From positions 80,356-144,355 of the forward strand of contig CAYXCZ010000006.1 in the NCBI GenBank assembly GCA_964463695.1: a stretch of 64,000 nt of DNA. The letters run 5' to 3'. Source of the DNA: JALNZU01 sp964463695. GTDB lineage: Bacteria; Bacteroidota; Bacteroidia; Bacteroidales; F082. Positions within the stretch are counted from its first letter, which is position 1. Each line of letters starts with the position of its first letter. Of this stretch, positions 25,761 through 35,527 are shown one piece after another. The position numbers and the translations under genes were made by a program. A model generated the notes under the pieces. It did no database searches. It saw only the letters and a program-made list of their open reading frames with translations, and was not told the DNA's origin.

Positions 25761-28700
25761 ATGCGCAATTTTACTGTACTCTGGATTCTAATTGTTCTTT
25801 TTTCATCCGTTGCATGTGAAAGAAACAGTGACCTAAACGAACCTGCAAGTTATATCAATCCTTTCATTGGAACCGATGGTCACGGACATACCTACCCGGG
25901 AGCAACCGTTCCTTTCGGGATGGTTCAGCTTAGTCCGCAAACGCGACTCGATGGTTGGGATGGTTGCTCAGGCTACCATTATACTGATTCGCTCATTTAT
26001 GGGTTTGCGCATACAGCCCTTAGTGGTACTGGTGTTAGTGATTATGGTGATATTTTACTGATGCCAACTGTTGGTGAACCTATGTTTATAAATATGGAGT
26101 ACCGATCTTCATTCCGAAAATCGGAAGAGCGTGCAACCGCTGGCTACTATCGTGTAAAGTTAGACAAACCAGATGTTCTCGCTGAGTTAACTACCACAAC
26201 GAGAGTAGGATATCATAAATACACTTATCCTGCTTCAGAGCAGTCCAATATTATTATTGATTTGAAACACCGCGATGAGGTAGTAGATTCATGGATTGAA
26301 ATTGTAAGTGACACAGAAATTCGTGGCATGAGAAGGTCAACCAATTGGGCGAAAGACATGGTTTGGTATTTTCATATGGAGTTTTCAAAACCTTTTATCA
26401 AAAGTGGTATTGCTGTCAATGACACTCTGATGGATGGAATGAAAAAGGCTGCCGGAAAGAGTATAAAAGCGTATGTGGGATTTCACACGATGGACAACGA
26501 ATCCGTTGAAGTTAAGGTTGGGCTGTCGGCTGTTGATCCTGAAGGTGCAAAGAATAACCTGCAACAGGAACTACCTGATTGGAATTTCGAACAAGTGAAA
26601 GCCAATGCTTTTTCAATATGGAATAAGGAAGTATCTAAAATTCTTGTAAAAAAAGGTAGCCCGGAGCAATTGAAAGTGTTTTATACCGCTATGTATCATG
26701 CAATGCTTCAGCCTAATACCTTTATGGATGTTGACAATCGCTACCGTGGAATCGACAGGAATATTCATATGGCGAATAATTTTACAAATTATACAGTTTT
26801 TAGTTTGTGGGATACTTTTCGGGCATGGCATCCACTGATGACAATCATTGAACAGCAACGAACCAATGACTTTATTCAAACGATGCTGAATATGCACGAA
26901 AAAGGTGGTTTGTTGCCAGTTTGGGAATTGGCAGGCAACGAAACCTTTTGTATGATTGGCAACCATGCTATTCCGGTTATTGCTGATGCATGGATGAAAG
27001 GCATAAGGGGTTATGATGGCGAAAAGGCGCTTGATGCTATGATAAATAGTGCAAATCAAGCTCATTTTGGCCTCGATGTTTACCGTCGTGATGGCTATAT
27101 TCCTGGAGATAAAGAACATGAATCTGTTTCGAAAACTCTGGAATATGCATATAATGATTGGTGCATAGCTTTGATGGCCAAACAGTTGAATAAGGATGAT
27201 GTGTATTCATATTATTTAAAGGCTGCACAATCTTACAAAAACTACTTTGATGCCGGGACAGGCTTTATGCGTCCAAGACTGAATGGCGGATGGATAACAC
27301 CTTTTGATCCTACAACGGTTGACTGGCATTTTACCGAGGCTAATTCATGGCAGTATAGCTTTTATGTGCCACAGGATATCAATGGTCTTGCTGAGCTGCA
27401 TGGCGGTAAAGAAAAACTTGCTTCAAAAATTGATGAACTTTTTCAAGCTAATGCCGAAGTTGGTGGTCGTGATATGAAAGATATTACGGGTCTAATTGGC
27501 CAATACGCTCATGGCAACGAGCCAAGCCATCACATGGCCTATTTGTATAATGCATTGCAGCAGCCCTGGAAAACACAACAGCGTGTGCGGCAAATTATGG
27601 ATAACTTCTATAGTTCACAACCTGATGGGTTGATCGGTAACGAAGATTGTGGTCAGATGTCGGCATGGCTGATAATGAGTGCAATGGGTTTTTATGCGGT
27701 AAGTCCAGGTCAAGCAGAATACGCCATTGGAACCCCTTGGTTTCCTGAGATTGAACTATTTCTGGAGAATGGAAAAACTTTTAAGATAACGGCTTCAAAC
27801 CTTTCTAAAGAGAATTTTTACATTCGTTCGGCCCAACTGAATGGTAAATCATACACAAAAAACTTTCTCAGTCATGCCGATATTATGGCAGGTGGTCATC
27901 TGCACTTCGAGATGACAAATATTCCTGAGAAATCATGGGGAAGTGCATCGGGTGATTTTTTTACCACTTCCATTGATCACGACCTCATTTTACCAGTCCC
28001 AAATATTAATGCCCCATCAAAACGGATTCGAGAGGCAATAGAAATTAGAATTGAAAGCTCAACGCCAGATTGTGAAATCTTTTACACCCTCGATGGTTCT
28101 ATTCCTGATAAGGAATCAACACGCTATACAAACGCTTTTTCTTTGGATAGAACGGCTGTTCTAAAAGCAATTGCTTATCATAACGAACTGGGATATAGCA
28201 AGGTAGTTGATGCTGAATTTGTGAAAGTTAACAGCGAAAGATCAGTAAAACTCTTTTCAACTTACCATCCAAATTATCATGGTGGTGGGGATGATGGCCT
28301 GATTGATGGCATTCGTGGTGCTGAAAATTGGCGGCTTGGAGGCTGGCAGGGATATCAGGGAACTGATTTTGAGGCAATTGTTGATTTGGGTAAGAGCCGG
28401 AGAATTAGTTTTGTTTCAGCTGGATTTTTACAGGATATCCGTTCATGGATATGGATGCCAAAAGAAGTTGCTTTTTACGTTTCAGAAGATGGAAAGAATT
28501 TTAATCCGTTAGCGGTTGTTTCACATAAGGTACCTTCTAATAAAGAAGGCTTGTTTATGCAGGATTTAGGAAAAAATGTGAATACAAAAGCGCGTTTTGT
28601 TAAAGTGAAGGCCAGTAACTTTGGCACTATTCCATCATGGCATATGGGTGCTGGCGGGCAGGCATATATCTTTATTGATGAAATCATCATAAAAGAATAA
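25761..28700 (+). CDS. GH92 alpha-mannosidase lipoprotein with F5/8 type C module
   Basis: A 979-residue lipoprotein (lipobox FSSVAC). The GH92 domain fills about residues 28-740, with family signatures NPFIGTDGHGHTYPGATVP near 34, SLWDTFRAWHPL near 350 and NEDCGQMSAWLIMSAMG near 627. GH92 enzymes are calcium-dependent exo-alpha-mannosidases, mostly alpha-1,2, that invert configuration. A chitobiase C-terminal-like domain (about 755-820) and a discoidin/F5-8 type C carbohydrate-binding domain (about 830-979) follow. The same pair of modules ends the GH20 protein in this window. The gene lies 15 bp after the GH2 gene, so alpha- and beta-mannosidase are made together, as expected for high-mannose N-glycan use. 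Confidence 0.94.
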   Translation: MRNFTVLWILIVLFSSVACERNSDLNEPASYINPFIGTDGHGHTYPGATVPFGMVQLSPQTRLDGWDGCSGYHYTDSLIYGFAHTALSGTGVSDYGDILLMPTVGEPMFINMEYRSSFRKSEERATAGYYRVKLDKPDVLAELTTTTRVGYHKYTYPASEQSNIIIDLKHRDEVVDSWIEIVSDTEIRGMRRSTNWAKDMVWYFHMEFSKPFIKSGIAVNDTLMDGMKKAAGKSIKAYVGFHTMDNESVEVKVGLSAVDPEGAKNNLQQELPDWNFEQVKANAFSIWNKEVSKILVKKGSPEQLKVFYTAMYHAMLQPNTFMDVDNRYRGIDRNIHMANNFTNYTVFSLWDTFRAWHPLMTIIEQQRTNDFIQTMLNMHEKGGLLPVWELAGNETFCMIGNHAIPVIADAWMKGIRGYDGEKALDAMINSANQAHFGLDVYRRDGYIPGDKEHESVSKTLEYAYNDWCIALMAKQLNKDDVYSYYLKAAQSYKNYFDAGTGFMRPRLNGGWITPFDPTTVDWHFTEANSWQYSFYVPQDINGLAELHGGKEKLASKIDELFQANAEVGGRDMKDITGLIGQYAHGNEPSHHMAYLYNALQQPWKTQQRVRQIMDNFYSSQPDGLIGNEDCGQMSAWLIMSAMGFYAVSPGQAEYAIGTPWFPEIELFLENGKTFKITASNLSKENFYIRSAQLNGKSYTKNFLSHADIMAGGHLHFEMTNIPEKSWGSASGDFFTTSIDHDLILPVPNINAPSKRIREAIEIRIESSTPDCEIFYTLDGSIPDKESTRYTNAFSLDRTAVLKAIAYHNELGYSKVVDAEFVKVNSERSVKLFSTYHPNYHGGGDDGLIDGIRGAENWRLGGWQGYQGTDFEAIVDLGKSRRISFVSAGFLQDIRSWIWMPKEVAFYVSEDGKNFNPLAVVSHKVPSNKEGLFMQDLGKNVNTKARFVKVKASNFGTIPSWHMGAGGQAYIFIDEIIIKE

Positions 28701-28749
28701 GTGCATGAATCGGTTTAAGGCAATGAATTCGGCAAAGAGATAAACTCAG

Positions 28750-31020
28750 CTAAAAATCATCGTCATTCTGCAGATTGCTGTTGTTGTTTAACTGTTGCCG
28801 GTCGTATTCAACGCAGTTGAAGTCGAGGCTCACGTCATTTACAGGTTTATCGAAATCATCCTTTCTGATGTTCAGGACTGGGTCGTTGTATATTTTTTGC
28901 ATATACAAAGCCCAGATAGGTAGTGCCATATTAGCTCCCTGACCAAGTTTGATAGATCTGAAATGCACCGCACGGTCCTCAGCGCCAGTCCAGACTCCAG
29001 TAGTCAAATCTGGAGTTAACCCCATAAACCAACCATCTGATTGATTTTGTGTTGTCCCTGTTTTGCCTGCAATTGGATTACGCAAATCGTATTTGGATCT
29101 AAGTCGCACACCTGTACCAGTTTCAACTACACCTTTCATGAGGCGAATCATCTTATAAGCAGTAATTTCATCCATGGCCTCCGATTGTTCAGGCACAAAT
29201 CGCTCGATCAGGTTTCCGTTTTTGTCCTCAATACGAGTCATGAAATAAGGTTTTATGAAAACTCCTTTATTTGAAAAAGTATTCATTGCACCAACCATTT
29301 CACCTAATGTGATTTCTGGTGTCCCCAATGCAATTGCAGGAACGGGATCAATCGGTGAAACAACACCCATTTTACGGGCCATCTGTATGACTGATTCTGG
29401 TGGGAAACGTTTTATCAAATATGCAGATATCCAGTTATTTGAATTTGCCAAAGCCCATGTTAGTGTAACTTCTTCTCCAATGCGTTCATCACTGGAATTT
29501 TTCGGTTCCCAGAACGTGCCATCCCAAAGCTGCACGCTGTAACTGATATTAGGCACTTTGTAGCAGGGAGTGTACTCACCTTCCTGCATGGCAAGCGTAT
29601 AAAGGAATGGTTTAAAAGTGGAACCTACCTGTCGGCGTGCTTGTGTGGCATGGTCGTACTTGAAGTAACGATAATCAATTCCACCAACATAAGCTCTTAC
29701 CTGTCCGCTTTGAACATCGACCGACATAAGGCTCGACTGAAGGTAAAATTTGTAATAACGGATCGAATCCATTGGTGTCATGATGGTATCAACAGGGCCT
29801 TTCCACGAAAATACACGCATACGCAAGGGTGTCCTGAATGACAATGCTATAGAATCAGCAGAGGCGCCGGCTTTTTTAAGATACCGATATCTGTCGGAAC
29901 GACGCATCGCCTGATTCAGTATCAAATCAACCTGCTCTTTCGTATCTTCGGGAGGAAAAACAAAAGGAGCGTTGGCCTGACCTTTCCAGTGTCTAAAAAA
30001 TGAAGGTTGTAAATCGTCACCAAGGTGCTCACGCACAGCCTCTTCGGCATATTGTTGCATGCGTGAGTTGATGGTAGTATAAATTTTTAGTCCATCTTTA
30101 TAGATGTCATAGGGTGTGCCATCCGATTTTTGGTGATTTGCAGCCCATTCTTTTAGCTCTGATCTGAGAAATTCTCTGAAATAGGTAGCTGCCCCACTGT
30201 TGTGATCCAACAAACCAAAATTGGACATGTCAATTGGTATACGGCTCACATTTTCGTAATCATCTTTGGTTATGAAGCCATAATCGGCCATTTTCATCAG
30301 CACCAGATTTCTTCTTTGAAGCGCTCTTTCAGGATTACGAATCGGACTAAATCGTGTAGGTGCGTTTACAACGCCAGCCATAAGAGCTGCTTCTTCGAGA
30401 CTTAGCTCCCCGGGCGTCTTTCCGAAAAAGGTGAGGGCTGCAGATTTGATACCAAAGGCCTGACTGCCAAAAGGCACGGTATTCAGATACATAGACATGA
30501 TTTCCTCTTTGGAATAATTTCGTTCAAGTCGTGAAGCTGTAATCCACTCCTTAAATTTTCGCATGACCAGTTGAGGAATAGATAAGTTCTCATCGCGTGG
30601 AAAAAGATTTTTAGCTAATTGCTGGGTCAATGTACTACCACCACCTTTGCTGTTTCCGGTAATGACACCCCAGGCAACGCGACCAATGGCTTTAAAATCG
30701 ATGCCGGAATGTTCGGTAAACCGAATATCCTCAATAGCTAAAAGGGCATTGATGAGATCAGGGGGAAGTTCATGGAAATGAATATTGGATCTGTTTTCAA
30801 TATGAAAAGTGCCCAGGACAACTCCATCGGATGAAAATATTTCTGATGCCAGATTTGTTTCAGGATTTTCCAGCTCCTCAAAACTTGGCATATCGCCAAA
30901 CCATTCGTTAGCCAGGCCATAGAAAAAAATGGAAACGAGAATCAAAACGCCAACAAAGCTCAGCCAAAAGAGTCGGATAATGGTGTTGAGACGATTCTCA
31001 GAATGTTGTTTTTTTGCCAT
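28750..31020 (-). CDS. Penicillin-binding protein 1A (bifunctional peptidoglycan synthase)
   Basis: A 756-residue class A PBP with a short cytoplasmic tail and one membrane helix (16-37). The GT51 transglycosylase domain has catalytic E97 in AIEDIRFTEH and the GGGSTLTQQLAKN motif at 126-138. The transpeptidase domain has S467-x-x-K470 (STFK), S527-N-N529 and K653-T-G655. It polymerises and cross-links peptidoglycan on the outer face of the inner membrane. It is the last gene of an apparent operon holB-ricT-gldH-PBP1A, following gldH by 19 bp, an arrangement widely kept in Bacteroidota. Confidence 0.93.
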   Translation of the reverse strand: MAKKQHSENRLNTIIRLFWLSFVGVLILVSIFFYGLANEWFGDMPSFEELENPETNLASEIFSSDGVVLGTFHIENRSNIHFHELPPDLINALLAIEDIRFTEHSGIDFKAIGRVAWGVITGNSKGGGSTLTQQLAKNLFPRDENLSIPQLVMRKFKEWITASRLERNYSKEEIMSMYLNTVPFGSQAFGIKSAALTFFGKTPGELSLEEAALMAGVVNAPTRFSPIRNPERALQRRNLVLMKMADYGFITKDDYENVSRIPIDMSNFGLLDHNSGAATYFREFLRSELKEWAANHQKSDGTPYDIYKDGLKIYTTINSRMQQYAEEAVREHLGDDLQPSFFRHWKGQANAPFVFPPEDTKEQVDLILNQAMRRSDRYRYLKKAGASADSIALSFRTPLRMRVFSWKGPVDTIMTPMDSIRYYKFYLQSSLMSVDVQSGQVRAYVGGIDYRYFKYDHATQARRQVGSTFKPFLYTLAMQEGEYTPCYKVPNISYSVQLWDGTFWEPKNSSDERIGEEVTLTWALANSNNWISAYLIKRFPPESVIQMARKMGVVSPIDPVPAIALGTPEITLGEMVGAMNTFSNKGVFIKPYFMTRIEDKNGNLIERFVPEQSEAMDEITAYKMIRLMKGVVETGTGVRLRSKYDLRNPIAGKTGTTQNQSDGWFMGLTPDLTTGVWTGAEDRAVHFRSIKLGQGANMALPIWALYMQKIYNDPVLNIRKDDFDKPVNDVSLDFNCVEYDRQQLNNNSNLQNDDDF

Positions 31021-31039
31021 CTTCTGTTAATTTTTATTC

Positions 31040-31552
31040 TTAACGGGGATTGCGTTCAATTCGTATACCAACATCAGTGATTCCTTCCAAAATTTCATCG
31101 CGCATAGCCTGCTCAATATCAATAGTATAAGATCCTTTTAGAGGGAATTTTATGGTAGGATTGAGTAAAATCATACTTTCCTTTAATCGCCCATAGCCTC
31201 TGCCTGTCCATTTTCCCGATGGTGCGGCAAGAATACATTCAAGGGTATCACGGGTAATATTTCCGTTGGGAAACTGGGTTTCCATAAACACATAAAGGTT
31301 ACTGTATCTATAGTCGATTTCATTTCGAACATGCAGATAAAACAAAAATGTGCTCGTGGTGTCTGGTACATTGAAAATGAAACGTTCTTTTTGATTCTTG
31401 TTCCATCCATCTGCCGGAAGGGTATGCACATCATCGTAAAGGTATTTCTTTCCGCATGATGCTAATAATAGACTAAGCATCAAAGCAAAAACTAAAACAG
31501 TTGTTTTGACACGTGTTATCTTAGAAAAAGAAAGCTGACGAAAAGAAATCAT
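31040..31552 (-). CDS. gldH: Gliding motility lipoprotein GldH
   Basis: A 170-residue lipoprotein (lipobox SLLLASC, lipidated cysteine 33) with the whole-length GldH pattern: an N-terminal YLYDD segment, NVPDTTSTFLFYLHVRN near 80, FPNGNITRDTLEC near 110, GRGYGRLKES near 135 and a C-terminal beta strand VGIRIERN. GldH was defined in Flavobacterium gliding and is kept in many non-gliding Bacteroidota. Its exact role is unclear; it is linked to T9SS and the gliding machinery. It overlaps ricT by 4 bp, so it is translationally coupled. The T9SS cargo proteins in this window fit with a working T9SS in the organism. Confidence 0.9.
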   Translation of the reverse strand: MISFRQLSFSKITRVKTTVLVFALMLSLLLASCGKKYLYDDVHTLPADGWNKNQKERFIFNVPDTTSTFLFYLHVRNEIDYRYSNLYVFMETQFPNGNITRDTLECILAAPSGKWTGRGYGRLKESMILLNPTIKFPLKGSYTIDIEQAMRDEILEGITDVGIRIERNPR

Positions 31553-32688
31553 GACCTGTTTTTCTTGTTCTTTTTTGGGTTATCGAAGCGATTTAAGTCG
31601 CCTTCGAGAATGCTGCTGCTTACCTCTGAAACGTGAGCTTCTTTCATAAACGCAAAGTCTTCAAGTTTTTCGGGGTATTGATTTTTTGAGTTGAGAGTTG
31701 CAATTTCCTTTACTTTATCGATTGGAATTGCCATCAGATTTGCGCGATCGTTGGTGTAGGAGTACCACATGAGTCCTTTGAAAACATCGCTTTTTTGATG
31801 AATAGCATCACCTTTACGTGTTTTTAGTATTGTTCGTTCATCTGGGAATTCCTTAATGGCATCAGCGTAGGAGTCGAACTCATAGTTGAGACAACATTTG
31901 AGTTTACCACACAGACCTGCAAGTTTTTGCGGGTTGGGTGAAAGTTGCTGAACCCTTGCAACTGTTGTTGAAACTGACTGAAACTCCGACATCCATGAGG
32001 AGCAACACAACTCGCGGCCACACGATCCGATGCCGCCCAATTTAGCTGATTCCTGCCGCATCCCTATTTGCCGCATCTCTATACGAATACGAAATTCTTC
32101 GGCCATCCGTTTAATAAGCTCTCGGAAATCAACCCGATCTTCAGCGGTATAATAAAAAATCGCTTTTGTCTTATCTCCTTGAAATTGAACATCATTCAAC
32201 TTCATTTCCAGTTTCAGATCGTAAATCAACTCGCGGGTTTTACGCAAAGCCAACTCTTCCTGCTCAATGGAGCTTACCCATTTTTCGACATCGGAAAGCT
32301 TGGCATGTCGATAGATTTTACGCATTTCCTCTGGTTTGGCATGGTAGTTTTTGCGTTTCATCTGCATTTCTACGATCTCACCAGTAAGTGTAACAATACC
32401 AATGTCGTGTCCGGCCGCTGCTTCAACAGCAACAATCTCTCCTTCTTTCAGTTCAAGATCATCTGTATACGAAAAAAAATCTTTGTGATCGTTCTTAAAT
32501 CTCACTTCTGCGGTTTGTAACTTATTGCTATTGACAGGATTATTAAACTCATCCAGCCAATTGGTAACGTCCAGTTTGCAGCACTGATGTTGGTAAATAC
32601 GATCTTTAGGGTTATATACACGTGGAGCACGGCAGCATCCTCTTGTTAGAAAAGTTTCACTGCCCTTGCCCTTTAATTCTTCATTCAT
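31549..32688 (-). CDS. ricT: RicT/YaaT-like PSP1 domain protein
   Basis: A 379-residue protein with the PSP1 C-terminal domain (about 125-215: YHAKPEEMRKIYRHAKLSDV followed by a DVQFQGDKTKAIFYYTAEDR fold). A cysteine-rich region near 225-270 (CGRELCCSSWM and CGKLKCCLNYE) matches RicT homologues. In Bacillus, RicT (YaaT) works with RicA and RicF as an iron-sulfur complex that affects RNase Y processing. Bacteroidota lack obvious RicA/RicF, so the function here is inferred to be some form of RNA or replication-linked regulation. It sits between holB and gldH, a conserved position. A basic C-terminal tail (PKKNKKNRS) is present. Confidence 0.88.
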   Translation of the reverse strand: MNEELKGKGSETFLTRGCCRAPRVYNPKDRIYQHQCCKLDVTNWLDEFNNPVNSNKLQTAEVRFKNDHKDFFSYTDDLELKEGEIVAVEAAAGHDIGIVTLTGEIVEMQMKRKNYHAKPEEMRKIYRHAKLSDVEKWVSSIEQEELALRKTRELIYDLKLEMKLNDVQFQGDKTKAIFYYTAEDRVDFRELIKRMAEEFRIRIEMRQIGMRQESAKLGGIGSCGRELCCSSWMSEFQSVSTTVARVQQLSPNPQKLAGLCGKLKCCLNYEFDSYADAIKEFPDERTILKTRKGDAIHQKSDVFKGLMWYSYTNDRANLMAIPIDKVKEIATLNSKNQYPEKLEDFAFMKEAHVSEVSSSILEGDLNRFDNPKKNKKNRS

Positions 32689-32739
32689 TTTTACTTGTTG
32701 TTAAAAGTACAAAATTATACTTTTTTTGCGTGTGTTTTT

Positions 32740-33876
32740 TCAGACCTTAATTCTAAGTAACTTTATCATTTTCAGACTTATATCCATAAATAGAATCTGC
32801 GCATGCGCATTACGCTCAATTTGTCGTATCCCTTCTTCCAATAATTCGGCCATTGTTAAAAGGTTTAAGTGATGTACAAAAGGGGCAAATTTCAGCGTAA
32901 AATCCATTTCATCCTGTGGAAGCCTGACCATTTTCAACAGCTGATGATTATTGAGAAGACTGCTGCGGAAAAGCTGTAAGCCGTAGTTTAAGAATGATTT
33001 TTGACGTTCACGTCCAATACCGGAGATATTGGCGCTGAAATCAGCAAGTTCGGGTACATTTCCTTTAAAGCAAAGGCGCATCCACTGCTGAAAGGTGTGG
33101 AAATGAAATTTCTCATCGTCAGCGTTTTCATAATGACGGCAAGCTTCGAGCCAATCACCGTGTGCCATCAAAGCAATATCGCGAATGTCAGCTTCACGCA
33201 AACCATAATGTTCGGCAAGAGCAGCTGTGAGTTCCTGATCCTGAATTCGTGGAATTTTTACCTGAAAAGCGCGTGATTTTACTGTTGTCAGAATCTGCTC
33301 GGTTTGCTCAGCAATTAAAATAAAAAGTGTATTCTCAGGCGGCTCTTCAAGGAGCTTAAGCAACTTGTTGGCTGCTGAAGGGTTAAGTTTTTCAACCATC
33401 CAAATGATCATGATTTTGAACTTTCCTTCATAGGCTTTGAAGTTAAGTCGCCGGATGATTTCACTGGCATCACGGGCAAAAATTGTCCCTTGTTTGTTCT
33501 CTACACCCAAAAAATCATACCATTGATTTATTCCGACATAGCCTTTATTTGCTGTAACAAACTGCCGCCATTCTTCAGCAAAGAGTTTCGATTCAGGGTC
33601 TTTTTTAACTTTTTTATTAGTGGTAGTCGGATAAATGAAATGAAGGTCAGGGTGTGTCAAACGGGCTGATTTAATGCAGGATGGACAAGTGCCACAACTA
33701 TCATTTTCGCTTATATTGGTGCAGTTGAGGTATTGCGCATAAGCCAGAGCTAATGCCAGTTTACCACTTCCTGATGGACCCCAAAACAACTGAGCATGAC
33801 TCACACGGCCGTCACGAGCCGATTGTATGAGCCGTGTTTTAACTTCTTGTTGCCCTATGACTTCGCTAAATTTCAT
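32740..33876 (-). CDS. holB: DNA polymerase III delta' subunit
   Basis: A 378-residue AAA+ clamp-loader subunit. The P-loop is GPSGSGKLALA (residues 33-43). A zinc-binding cysteine cluster (LNCTNISENDSCGTCPSC, about 51-68) is as expected for delta' and tau/gamma. The sensor/helical region AANKLLKLLEEPPENTLFILI is a strong delta' signature, and the C-terminal collar domain occupies about 210-378. It loads the beta sliding clamp during replication. It begins an operon with ricT, gldH and PBP1A and has a consensus promoter 18 bp upstream of its ATG. Confidence 0.91.
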   Translation of the reverse strand: MKFSEVIGQQEVKTRLIQSARDGRVSHAQLFWGPSGSGKLALALAYAQYLNCTNISENDSCGTCPSCIKSARLTHPDLHFIYPTTTNKKVKKDPESKLFAEEWRQFVTANKGYVGINQWYDFLGVENKQGTIFARDASEIIRRLNFKAYEGKFKIMIIWMVEKLNPSAANKLLKLLEEPPENTLFILIAEQTEQILTTVKSRAFQVKIPRIQDQELTAALAEHYGLREADIRDIALMAHGDWLEACRHYENADDEKFHFHTFQQWMRLCFKGNVPELADFSANISGIGRERQKSFLNYGLQLFRSSLLNNHQLLKMVRLPQDEMDFTLKFAPFVHHLNLLTMAELLEEGIRQIERNAHAQILFMDISLKMIKLLRIKV

Positions 33877-33893
33877 CCATTTTTAATTGGGTT

Positions 33894-33923
33894 CAAAGGT
33901 AGTGATTTTAGGTAAGTGCCCAA
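33894..33923 (-). promoter_or_regulatory. Promoter of the holB-ricT-gldH-PBP1A operon
   Basis: On the minus strand: TTG (33923-33921), a 19-bp spacer and TACCTTTG (33901-33894), a full Bacteroidota consensus just ahead of holB. Confidence 0.65.
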
Positions 33924-33943
33924 CCCTTGAGCAGGGCTGACAT

Positions 33944-33971
33944 AAAAAAAGCCGGTAGTAATCCGGCTTTT
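33944..33971 (-). terminator. Terminator after the lipoprotein gene at 33991
   Basis: On the minus strand AAAAGCCGG and CCGGCTTTT pair (9 bp, 7-nt loop), followed by T residues, 20 bp after the stop of the lipoprotein gene. It separates that gene from the holB promoter. Confidence 0.88.
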
Positions 33972-33990
33972 CATTTCATCTAACAGGAAA

Positions 33991-35118
33991 TTATCTCTTC
34001 CTGCTGAATTTAAAGGTTTCTTCTCCCATGATGTCTTCTAACCACTCATAGGTCCCGTCGGAATAAACTACACAAATCATAGGAGCGTATTCATCGTACT
34101 CCGTGTCATGATAAAGTTTAAATTGCAGATCGCCAATTTTCGCATTAAGACCTGTGTGAATCAATTGCATGGAGAGTTGTGTGTTTAAGAAAACTAAGTC
34201 ATACTCTCCACCGTTATCTTCAATTTCAACCATATGATTATTGATAGCGGCGTAGTTCATCCAGCCGTCAATTTTAAGCGGGGCAACAACATAATAACCT
34301 GTCACTTTTTCAACATCGCTCATGTCGGAAGTGTAGTTTACATCTAAGTCATAACCCATCATTTCTGTGTTATTTTCTTTAAAAGAAAGCATCGTGCTGT
34401 AGGCTGTCCCTGTGCCAGAGAAGCTCATTGAAAAACTATAAGGATCAGCAGTGATGTTTGCACTAATAGATTGTGGGTTGCCGTTTTCATTGTATGAAGC
34501 TGAATAAGTAGCAGTCACTAAAGTTACGTTATCAACTTTTAGACTAACACTGGCATTAGTTGGAAGTTGTTCTTCATAAGTATCTGTAATCCAAGTCTGT
34601 GACCATTCATCCCAATAGGTGTCTTCATAGGTAATTGTTAAGTACTCAAGATTATCAGCCACAAACTCAGCATCGTTTTGTTGTGCAGCATAAGCGGCTT
34701 CGTCAGAAGGATAAATTAATTTTAGCATCGAAGTGCTGCTTTCAACAATTTCAAAAATATCAGTTTCAAAGTTAAATTCATAAACTCCGAAATCACCAAC
34801 TTCATTTGCGCTTCGGCTTGCCGGACGGAAAGCTTCTTTAATTGCATGAAGATGGGTTTTGCCATTGTTAAAAATTAATGAATGAACGGTTGATTTCCAT
34901 CCTTCATTATCCATAAGTTGCATCATAAAATCCATTGAAACAAATGCGGGCATGTTCATCATGTCAGTCATGTCGGTGTTGATTTGCTCAGAGGCATTGC
35001 GCAATTCAACCTTTGCTTCTGTTGGAGCCAGTTCTTTTACCTCTTCATTTTTGTCTTTATTACATGATACCAGCATAGCCAGAACAGCAACAAAGAGCAA
35101 CAAAATTTTCATTTTCAT
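33991..35118 (-). CDS. Unknown secreted lipoprotein, Bacteroidota type
   Basis: A 375-residue lipoprotein (start at MKMKILLLF, lipobox LAMLVSC; the longer frame begins upstream inside the leader). I do not recognise the family. After an acidic linker (KDKNEEVKE) the protein is rich in beta-strand-like, aromatic and acidic sequence with few cysteines, for instance EDTYWDEWSQTWITDTYEEQ. It is likely a beta-sandwich or barrel-like domain exposed at the periplasm or cell surface. It is a single gene with its own strong promoter (35163-35195) and terminator (33944-33971). No function can be assigned. Confidence 0.75.
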   Translation of the reverse strand: MKMKILLLFVAVLAMLVSCNKDKNEEVKELAPTEAKVELRNASEQINTDMTDMMNMPAFVSMDFMMQLMDNEGWKSTVHSLIFNNGKTHLHAIKEAFRPASRSANEVGDFGVYEFNFETDIFEIVESSTSMLKLIYPSDEAAYAAQQNDAEFVADNLEYLTITYEDTYWDEWSQTWITDTYEEQLPTNASVSLKVDNVTLVTATYSASYNENGNPQSISANITADPYSFSMSFSGTGTAYSTMLSFKENNTEMMGYDLDVNYTSDMSDVEKVTGYYVVAPLKIDGWMNYAAINNHMVEIEDNGGEYDLVFLNTQLSMQLIHTGLNAKIGDLQFKLYHDTEYDEYAPMICVVYSDGTYEWLEDIMGEETFKFSRKR

Positions 35119-35162
35119 AGTGATTTGATTTTTATTGGTTTTGTTAACAGTTAACGTTTTCA

Positions 35163-35195
35163 CAAAGATACAATCAAGCCTGGAAAGGTTGCAAA
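35163..35195 (-). promoter_or_regulatory. Promoter of the unknown lipoprotein gene
   Basis: On the minus strand: TTTG (35195-35192), a 21-bp spacer and TATCTTTG (35170-35163), about 45 bp ahead of the start codon. Confidence 0.7.
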
Positions 35196-35527
35196 TAAAT
35201 TAGATGCAATTTGCTATGAAAAACGTAAAGATGAGCCTAAGACTGATTTTCTCTTTTGAAAATTTATGGAAATAATTTCGTAAAAACTTTATAATGAATT
35301 ATTTATGATTTGAGGAAGAATCATTACTTCTAAACGTAACATTTTGTCAAATACCATCATACTTTCAAAGTTTTAAGTATAATTTGTTTCAATCCATTCT
35401 GTTCAACTGTTAGAACACTAACCCTTGAAGCCGGGAGACGTCATTTCTTGAACAAAGTTTCCATTCAAACATTAATTAAACTCATCTCATTTTAATCTAA
35501 TTTTGCATGGTAATGGAATTTTAATTC
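35196..35527. other. Divergent AT-rich intergenic region
   Basis: About 330 bp between two divergent lipoprotein genes. A -7 box for the rightward gene lies at 35498-35505 (TAATTTTG). The remainder is AT-rich. No RNA gene, repeat or coding frame is recognised. Confidence 0.5.
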
